Source: Kappaphycus alvarezii
Lineage: Eukaryota; Rhodophyta; Florideophyceae; Gigartinales; Solieriaceae
Direction: 5' to 3'
NCBI GenBank assembly: GCA_002205965.3
Contig: NADL03000002.1
Location: 558,001 to 622,000 of the forward strand
Length of the DNA: 64,000 nucleotides
In this document: positions 55,701 to 64,000 of the stretch, piece after piece
Layout of the letters: each line of letters starts with the position of its first letter
Position numbering within the stretch: position 1 is the first letter of the stretch
Notes under the pieces: generated by a model
What the model saw: the letters and a program-made list of their open reading frames with translations, nothing else
Databases searched by the model: none
What the model was told of the DNA's origin: nothing
Made by a program: the position numbers and the translations under genes

Positions 55701-58700
55701 ACTGCATCACTCGGCGCTTCAATACCAACCTCGCCCTCCCTTACCTCAGCCGCAGCTTCAGCCACCGCAGGCTCCAACCTCTCAGCTTCAGCCACAGCTT
55801 CAGACGGCACCCCGACTGCATCAGTAGCCACTTCACTCTCGACTGCAGCAGGCACAGCTTCACGTTCAACTTCCGTGCTCTCAACAGCAGGCGCCGTTTC
55901 CATCGTAGTACTAACAGCTGCCGCAACCGTCTCTTCTCCAGCCACCCCAACAATCTCCTCAGCCGTTCCTTCTCTACATCAGCCTCGGCCCTCGGCTCGG
56001 TCGGCATCTCTACCGAATCACTAGCCGCTTCAAGCTCCAACCTCGGCTTCTCCTACCTCAGCTGCAGCCTCTGCCACCGCAGCCTCTGTAGCTTCAGCTT
56101 CAGCCTGAGCCTCTGACGGCACCTCTACTGCATCACTCGCGCTTCAATACCACCCTCGGCCTCCCTTACCTCAGCCGCAGCTTCAGCCACCGCAGGCTCC
56201 AAACCCTCAGCTTCAGCCACAGCTTCAGACGGCACCCCCACTGCATCAGTAGCCACTTCACTTCGACTGCAGCAGGCACAGCTTCACGTTCAACTTCCGT
56301 GCTCTCAACAGCAGGCGCCGTTTCCATCGTAGTACTAACAGCTGCCGCAACCGTCTCTTCTCCAGCCATCCCAACAATCTCCTCAGCCGTTTCCTTCTCT
56401 ACATCACCCTCGGCAATCGGCTCGGACGGCATCTCTACTGCATCACTCAGCACTTCAACAGCAACCTCGGCCTCTCCTACCTCAGCCACAGCTCTGCCAC
56501 CGCAGCCTCTGTAGCCCCACTTCAGCCTGAGCCTCTGACGGATCTCTACCGCATCACTCGGCGCTTCAATACCAACCTCGGCCTCCCTTACCTCAGCCGC
56601 AGCTTCAGCCACCACAGCTCCAAACTCTCAGCTTCAGCCACAGCTTCAGACGGCACCCCTACTGCATCAGTAGCCACTTCACTCTCGACTGCAGCAGGCA
56701 CAGCTTCACGTTCAACTTCCGTGCTCTCAACAGCAGGCGCCGTTTCCATCGTAGTACTAACAGCTGCCGCAACCGTCTCTTCTCCAGCCACACCAACACT
56801 CTCCTTAACCTTTTCCTTCTCTACATCACCCTCGGCCATCGGCTCGGACGGCATCTCTACCGCATCACTAGCCGCTTCAACAGCAACCTCGGCCTCTCCT
56901 ACCTCAGCTGCAGCCTCTGCCACCGCAGCCTCTGTAGCCTCATCTTCAGCCTGAGCCTCTGACGGCATCTCTACCGCATCACTAGCCGCTTCAGCTCCAA
57001 CCTCGGCCTCCCTTACCTCAGCCGCAGCTTCAGCCACCGCAGGCTCCAAACTCTCAGCTTCAGCCACAGCTTCTGGCGGCACCTCTACTCCATCAGTAGC
57101 CACTTCACTCGCCACCGCACCAGCCACAACTTCACGTTCAACTTCCGTGCTCTCAACAGTAGGCGCCGTTTCCATCGTAGTACTAACAGCTGCCGCAACC
57201 GTCTCTTCTCCAGCCACACCGACACTCTCCTCAACTGTTTCCTTCTCTACATCACCCTCGGCCGTCGGCTCAGACGGCATCTCTACCGCATCACTAGCCG
57301 CTTCAACAGCAACCTCGGCCTCTCCTACCTCAGCTGCAGCCTCTGCCACCGCAGCCTCTGTAGCCTCAGCTTCAGCCTGAGCCTCTGACGGCACTCTACT
57401 GCATCACTCGACGCTTCAATACCAACCTCGGCCTCCCTTACCTCAGCCGCAGCTTCAGCCACCGCAGGCTCCAAACTCTCAGCTTCAGCCACAGCTTCTG
57501 GCGGCACCTCTACTCCATCAGTAGCCACTTCACTCTCGACTGCAGCAGGCACAGCTTCACGTTCAACTTCCGTGCTCTCAACAGCAGGCGCCGTTTCCAT
57601 CGTAGTACTAACAGCTGCCGCAACCGTCTCTTCTCCAGCCACACCAACACTCTCCTTAACCTTTTCCTTCTCTACATCACCCTCGGCCATCGGCTCGGAC
57701 GGCATCTCTACCGCATCACTAGCCGCTTCAACAGCAACCTCGGCCTCTCCTACCTCAGCTGCAGCCTCTGCCACCGCAGCCTCTGTAGCCTCATCTTCAG
57801 CCTGAGCCTCTGACGGCATCTCTACCGCATCACTAGCCGCTTCAACAGCAACCTCGGCCTCTCCTACCTCAGCTGCAGCCTCTGCCACCGCAGCCTCTGT
57901 AGCCTCAGCTTCAGCCTGAGCCTCTGACGGCACCTCTACTGCATCACTCGACGCTTCAATACCAACCTCGGCCTCCCTTACCTCAGCCGCAGCTTCAGCC
58001 ACCGCAGGCTCCAAACTCTCAGCTTCAGCCACAGCTTCTGCGGCACCTCTACTCCATCAGTAGCCACTTCACTCTCGACTGCAGCAGGCACAGCTTCACG
58101 TTCAACTTCCGTGCTCTCAACAGCAGGCGCCGTTTCCATCGTAGTACTAACAGCTGCCGCAACCGTCTCTTCTCCAGCCACACCGACACTCTCTTCAGCC
58201 GTTTCCTTCTCTACATCACCCTCGGCCATCGGCTCGGACGGCATCTCTACCGCATCACTAGCCGCTTCAACAGCAACCTCGGCCTCTCCTACCTCAGCTG
58301 CAGCCTCTGCCACCGCAGCCTCTGTAGCCTCATCTTCAGCCTGAGCCTCTGACGGCATCTCTACCGCATCACTAGCCGCTTCAGCTCCAACCTCGCCTCC
58401 CTTACCTCAGCCGCAGCTTCAGCCACCGCAGGCTCCAAACTCTCAGCTTCAGCCACAGCTTCTGGCGCACCTCTACTCCATCAGTAGGCACTTCACTCGC
58501 CACCGCACCAGCCACAACTTCACGTTCAACTTCCGTGCTCTCAACAGTAGGCGCCGTTTCCATCGTAGTACTAACAGCTGCCGCAACCGTCTCTTCTCCA
58601 GCCACACCGACACTCTCCTCAACTGTTTCCTTCTCTACATCACCCTCGGCCGTCGCTCAGACGGCATCTCTACCGCATCACTAGCCGCTTCAACAGCAAC

Positions 58701-61700
58701 CTCGGCCTCTCCTACCTCAGCTGCAGCCTCTGCCACCGCAGCCCTCTGTAGCCTCAGCTTCAGCCTGAGCCTCTGACGGCACCTCTACTGCATCACTCGA
58801 CGCTTCAATACCAACCTCGGCCTCCCTTACCTCAGCCGCAGCTTCAGCCACCGCAGGCTCCAAACTCTCAGCTTCAGCCACAGCTTCTGGCGGCACTCTA
58901 CTCCATCAGTAGCCACTTCACTCTCGACTGCAGCAGGCACAGCTTCACGTTCAACTTCCGTGCTCTCAACAGCAGGCGCCGTTCCATCGTAGTACTAACA
59001 GCTGCCGCAACCGTCTCTCTCCAGCCACACCAACACTCTCCTTAACCTTTTCCTTCTCTACATCACCCTCGCATCGGCTCGGACGGCATTCTCTACCGCA
59101 TCACTAGCCGCTTCAACAGCAACCTCGGCCTCTCCTACCTCAGCTTGCAGCCTCTGCCACCGCAGCCTCTGTAGCCTCATCTTCAGCCTGAGCCTCTGAC
59201 GGCATCTCTACCGCATCACTAGCCGCTTCAGCTCCAACCTCGGCCTCCCTTACCTCAGCCGCAGCTTCAGCCACCGCAGGCTCCAACTCTCAGCTTCAGC
59301 CACAGCTTCTGGCGGCACCTCTACTCCATCAGTAGCCACTTCACTCTCGACTGCAGCAGGCACAGCTTCACGTTCAACTTCCGTGCTCTCAACAGCAGGC
59401 GCCGTTTCCATCGTAGTACTAACAGCTGCCGCAACCGTCTCTTCTCCAGCCACACCGACACTCTCTCAGCCGTTTCCTTCTCTACATCACCCTCGGCCAT
59501 CGGCTCGGACGGCATCTCTACCGCATCACTAGCCGCTTCAACAGCAACCTCGGCCTCTCCTACCTCAGCTGCAGCCTCTGCCACCGCAGCCTCTGTAGCC
59601 TCAGCTTCAGCCTGAGCCTCTGACGGCATCTCTACCGCATCACTAGCGCTTCTCCAACCTCGGCCTCCCTTACCTCAGCCGCAGCTTCAGCCACCGCAGG
59701 CTCCAAACTCTCAGCTTCAGCCACAGCTTCTGGCGGCACCTCTACTCCATCAGTAGCCACTTCACTCTCGACTGCAGCAGGCACAGCTTCACGTTCAACT
59801 TCCGTGCTCTCAACAGCAGGCGCCGTTTCCATCGTAGTACTAACAGCTGCCGCAACCGTCTCTTCTCCAGCCACACCAACACTCTCCTCAGCCGTTTCCT
59901 TCTCTACATCACCCTCGGCCATCGGCTCGGACGGCATCTCTACCGCATCACTAGCCGCTTCAACAGCAACCTCGGCCTCTCCTACCTCAGCTGCAGTTCT
60001 GCCACCGCAGCCTCTGTAGCCTCATCTTCAGCCTGAGCCTCTGACGGCATCTCTCACGCATCACTAGCCGCTTCAGCTCCAACCTCGGCCTCCCTTACCT
60101 CAGCCGCAGCTTCAGCCCCGCAGGCTCCAACTCTCAGCTTCAGCCACAGCTTCTGGCGGCACCTCCATCAGTAGCCACTTCACTCTCGACTGCAGCAGGC
60201 ACAGCTTCACGTTCAACTTCCGTGCTCTCAACAGCAGGCGCCGTTTCCATCGTAGTACTAACAGCTGCCGCAACCGTCTCTTCTCCAGCCACACCACACT
60301 CTCCTCAACCGTTTCTTCTCTACATCACCTCGGCCATCGGCTCAGACGGCATCTCTACCGCATCACTAGCCGCTTCAACAGCAACCTCGGCCTCTCCTAC
60401 CTCAGCTGCAGCCTCTGCCACCGCAGCCTCTGTAGCCTCATCTTCAGCCTGAGCCTCTGACGGCATCTCTACCATAACTCGGCGCTTCAATACCAACCTC
60501 GGCCTCCCTTACCTCAGCCGCAGCTTCAGCCACCGCAGGCTCCAAACTTCAGCTTCAGCCACAGCTTCTGGCGGCACCTCTACTCCATCAGTAGCCACTT
60601 CACTCTCGACTGCAGCAGGCACAGCTTCACGTTCAACTTCCGTGCTCTCAACAGCAGGCGCCGTTTCCATCGTAGTACTAACAGCTGCCGCAACCGTCTC
60701 TTCTCCAGCCACACCAACATCTCTTAACCTTTTCCTTCTCTACATCACCCTCGGCCATCGGCTCGGACGGCATCTCTACCGCATCACTAGCCGCTTCAAC
60801 AGCAACCTCGGCCTCTCCTACCTCAGCTGCAGCCTCTGCCACCGCAGCCTCTGTAGCCTCATCTTCAGCCTGAGCCTCTGACGGCATCTCTACCGCATCA
60901 CTAGCCGCTTCAGCTCCAACCTCGGCCTCCCTTACCTCAGCCGCAGCTTCAGCCACCGCAGGCTCCAAACTTCAGCTTCAGCCACAGCTTCTGGCGGCAC
61001 CTCTACTCCATCAGTAGCCACTTCACTCGCCACGCACCAGCCACACTTCACGTTCAACTTCCGTGCTCTCAACAGTAGGCGCCGTTTCCATCGTAGTACT
61101 AACAGCTGCCGCAACCGTCTCTTCTCAGCCACACCGACACTCTCCTCAACGTTTCTTCTCTACATCACCCTCGGCCATCGGCTCGGACGGCATCTCTACC
61201 GCATCACTAGCCGCTTCAACAGCAACCTCGGCCTCTCCTACCTCAGCTGCAGCTTCTGCCACCGCAGCCTCTGTAGCCTCATCTTCAGCCTGAGCCTCTG
61301 ACGGCATCTCTACCACATCACTCGGCGCTTCAATACCAACTCGGCCTCCCTTACCTCAGCCGCAGCTTCAGCCACCGCAGGCTCCAAACTCTCAGCTTCA
61401 GCCACAGCTTCTGGCGGCACCTCTACTCCATCAGTAGCCACTTCACTCTCGACTGCAGCAGGCACAGCTTCACGTTCAACTTCCGTGCTCTCAACAGCAG
61501 GCGCCGTTTCCATCGTAGCACTAACAGCTGCCGCAACCGTCTCTTCTCCAGCCACACCGACACTCTCTTCAGCCGTTTCCTTCTCTACATCACCCTCGGC
61601 ATCGGCTCGGACGGCATCTCTACCGCATCACTAGCCGCTTCAACAGCAACCTCGGCCTCTCCTACCTCAGCTGCAGCCTCTGCCACCGCAGCCTCTGTAG

Positions 61701-64000
61701 CCTCAGCTTCAGCCTGAGCCTCTGACGGCATCTCTACTGCATCACTCGGCGCTTCAATACCAACCTCGGCCTCCCTTACCTCAGCCGCAGCTTCAGCCAC
61801 CACAGGCTCCAAACTCTCAGCTTCAGCCACAGCTTCAGACGGCACCCCGACTGCATCAGTAGCCACTTCACTCTCGACTGCAGCAGGCACAGCTTCACGT
61901 TCAACTTCCGTGCTCTCAACAGCAGCGCCGTTTCCATCGTAAGTACTACAGCTGCCGCAACCGTCTCTTCTCCAGCCACACCAACACTCTCCTCAACCGT
62001 TTCCTTCTCTACATCACCCTCGGCCATCGGCTCAGACGGCATCTCTACCGCATCACTAGCCGCTTCAACAGCAACCTCGGCCTCTCCTACCTCAGCTGCA
62101 GCCTCTGCCACCGCAGCCTCTGTAGCCTCATCTTCAGCCTGAGCCTCTGACGGCATCTCTACCGCATCACTAGCCGCTTCAGCTCCAACCTCGGCCTCCC
62201 TTACCTCAGCCGCAGCTTCAGCCACCGCAGGCTCCAAACTCTCAGCTTCAGCCACAGCTTCTGGCGGCACCTCTACTCCATCAGTAGCCACTTCACTCTC
62301 GACTGCAGCAGGCACAGCTTCACGTTCAACTTCCGTGCTCTCAACAGCAGGCGCCGTTTCCATCGTAGCACTAACAGCTGCCGCAACCGTCTCTTCTCCA
62401 GCCACACCGACACTCTCTTCAGCCGTTTCCTTCTCTACATCACCCTCGGCCATCGGCTCGGACGGCATCTCTACCGCATCACTAGCCGCTTCAACAGCAA
62501 CCTCGGCCTTCTCCTACCTCAGCTGCAGCCTCTCCACCGCAGCCTCTGTAGCCTCAGCTTCAGCCTGAGCCTCTGACGGCATCTCTACCACATCACTCGG
62601 CGCTTCAATACCAACCTCGGCCTCCCTTACCTCAGCCGCAGCTTCAGCCACCGCAGGCTCCAAACTTTCAGCTTCAGCCACAGCTTCTGGCGGCACCTCT
62701 ACTCCATCAGTAGCCACTTCACTCTCGACTGCACAGGCACAGCTTCACGTTCAACTTCCGTGCTCTCAACAGCAGGCGCCGTTTCCATCGTAGTACTAAC
62801 AGCTGCCGCAACCGTCTCTTCTCCAGCCACACCAACACTCTCCTCAACCGTTTCCTTCTCTACATCACCCTCGGCCATCGGCTCAGACGGCATCTCTACC
62901 GCATCACTAGCCGCTTCAACAGCAACCTCGGCCTCTCCTACCTCAGCTGCAGCCTCTGCCACCGCAGCCTCTGTAGCCTCATCTTCAGCCTGAGCCTCTG
63001 ACGGCATCTCTACCGCATCACACCGCTCCAATCTCCAACCTCGGCCTCCCTTACCTCAGCCGCAGCTTCAGCCACCGCAGGCTCCAAACTCTCAGCTTCA
63101 GCCACAGCTTCTGGCGGCACCTCTACTCCATCAGTAGCCACTTCACTCTCGACTGCAGCAGGCACAGCTTCACGTTCAACTTCCGTGCTCTCAACAGCAG
63201 GCGCCGTTTCCATCGTAGCACTAACAGCTGCCGCAACCGTCTCTTCTCCAGCCACACCGACACTCTCTTCAACCGTTTCCTTCTCTACATCACCCTCGGC
63301 CATCGGCTCGGACGGCATCTCTACCGCATCACTAGCCGCTTCAACAGCAACCTCGGCTCTCCTACCTCAGCTGCAGCCTCTGCCACCGCAGCCTCTGTAG
63401 CCTCAGCTTCAGCCTGAGCCTCTGACGGCATCTCTACCACATCACTCGGCGCTTCAATACCAACCTCGGCCTCCCTTACCTCAGCCGCAGCTTCAGCCAC
63501 CGCAGGCTCCAAACTTTCAGCTTCAGCCACAGCTTCTGGCGGCACCTCTACTCCATCAGTAGCCACTTCACTCGCCACCGCACCAGCCACAACTTCACGT
63601 TCAACTTCCGTGCTCTCAACAGTAGGCGCCGTTTCCATCGTAGTACTAACAGCTGCCGCAACCGTCTCTTCTCCAGCCACACCGACACTCTCTTCAGCCG
63701 TTTCCTTCTCTACATCACCCTCGGCCATCGGCTCGGACGGCATCTCTACCGCATCACTAGCCGCTTCACCAACCTCGGCCTCTCCTACCTCAGCTGCAGC
63801 CTCTGCCACCGCAGCCTCTGTAGCCTCATCTTCAGCCTGAGCCTCTGACGGCATCTCTACCACATCACTCGGCGCTTCAATACCAACCTCGGCCTCCCTT
63901 ACCTCAGCCGCAGCTTCAGCCACCGCAGGCTCCAAACTCTCAGCTTCAGCAACAGCTTCAGACGGCACCCCTACTGCATCAGTAGCCACTTCACTCTCGA
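45326..64000 (-). CDS. C-terminal part of a giant acidic Ala/Glu/Val-rich tandem-repeat protein
   Basis: The minus strand is open across unit after unit, while both other minus frames and all plus frames hit a stop in every unit, so this is the coding direction. The consensus repeat is a 66-residue module (SEPMAEGDVEKETAEESVG, VAGEETVAAAVSTT, METAPAVESTEVEREAVP, AAVESEVATDAVGVP) followed by two or three 38-residue modules (SEAVAEAESLEPAVAEAAAE, VREAEVGIEAPSDAVEVP and variants). The array is very rich in Ala, Glu and Val and nearly free of aromatic and Cys residues. The non-repetitive C-terminal tail (45326 to about 46100) contains the only Cys and ends in DEGEVATKGH. The N-terminus and any signal peptide lie beyond 64000. 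Many one-base indels break the frame, most unique to one unit and some shared between units. Function is unknown. A surface, matrix or structural protein is only a guess from the composition. Confidence 0.75.
46720..64000. repeat. Coding megasatellite, 426/540-bp units, about 39 copies in view
   Basis: The marker GTGCTCTCAACAGCAGGCG (or ...AGTAGGCG) occurs about every 420-427 bp, with several intervals of about 535-545 bp. Examples are at 47977, 48403, 48827, 49249, 49674 and then 50218, 50753. The longer units contain one extra 114-bp (38-codon) block. Units after about 57 kb carry the variant coding DGVEVPPEAVAEAE, those before it GVPSEAVAEAE. The array continues past the window edge. Confidence 0.93.

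Noticed and set aside
47554-56040. Arg/Leu/Trp-rich minus-strand frames (RQLLVLRWKRRLLLRARKLN) repeated in the array
   Set aside because: They are out-of-frame readings of the same units and stop within each unit. They appear long only where indels shift the frame.
46400-64000. Ser/Thr/Ala-rich plus-strand frames repeated in the megasatellite (starting MLSTAGAVSIVVL, ending SVASASA)
   Set aside because: Each ends at a TGA within its own unit and none crosses units. They are the complement of the open minus-strand frame.
45326-64000. CRISPR-like array
   Set aside because: Units of 426/540 bp without short unique spacers, and an open reading frame through the units. This is a coding tandem repeat.

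Overview
The window looks like nuclear DNA of a transposon-rich eukaryote with compact, apparently intron-poor genes. A red alga is my best guess (a secreted AA15-like copper oxygenase, many decayed PIF/Harbinger copies with Myb/SANT-like partners, copia elements, short pyrimidine-rich leaders), but nothing here proves the lineage and an oomycete or another protist remains possible. Almost every recognisable gene is cut by single-base indels. Some are surely decay of old transposons; those in otherwise well-kept genes (the oxygenase, the repeat protein) may be errors of a noisy long-read assembly.

Layout. 0.7-1.3 kb: 31-bp minisatellite arranged in 93-bp triplets. 2.0-8.6 kb: one complete but decayed Ty1/copia retrotransposon on the minus strand, with LTRs, primer-binding site, polypurine tract and a GAAAG target duplication, inserted beside a LINE reverse transcriptase remnant (8.6-9.0 kb). 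9.4-22.1 kb: a graveyard of cut-and-paste transposons. Three PIF/Harbinger-type transposase/Myb-like pairs face each other tail to tail, a fourth transposase is of the PF04827 type, and a PiggyBac-like remnant and a palindrome-rich MITE-like element lie among them. A fragment of ribosomal protein eS12 sits between the two halves of the first pair. 22.1-25.4 kb holds little I can read. 25.4-29.7 kb: a 4.2-kb element with 14-bp inverted ends and a PiggyBac-like transposase. 30.2-30.8 kb: a diverged tandem duplication of unknown nature. 31.2-32.0 kb: a copia gag remnant.

34-45 kb is the part most like host DNA. It is marked by scattered TACTG arrays and holds a two-module Tudor-like gene, an unrecognised charged/glycine-rich gene, and a secreted AA15-like lytic polysaccharide monooxygenase with a Pro/Thr linker and a cysteine-rich tail. 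A GC-rich LINE with a restriction-like endonuclease tail follows (42.7-44.9 kb).

45.3-64 kb is a single huge tandem array, read on the minus strand. It encodes the C-terminal part of an Ala/Glu/Val-rich, very acidic protein of more than 6,000 codons in this window alone. Its repeat is a 66-residue module plus two or three 38-residue modules (426 or 540 bp). The N-terminus lies beyond the window. This array is the most striking object here.
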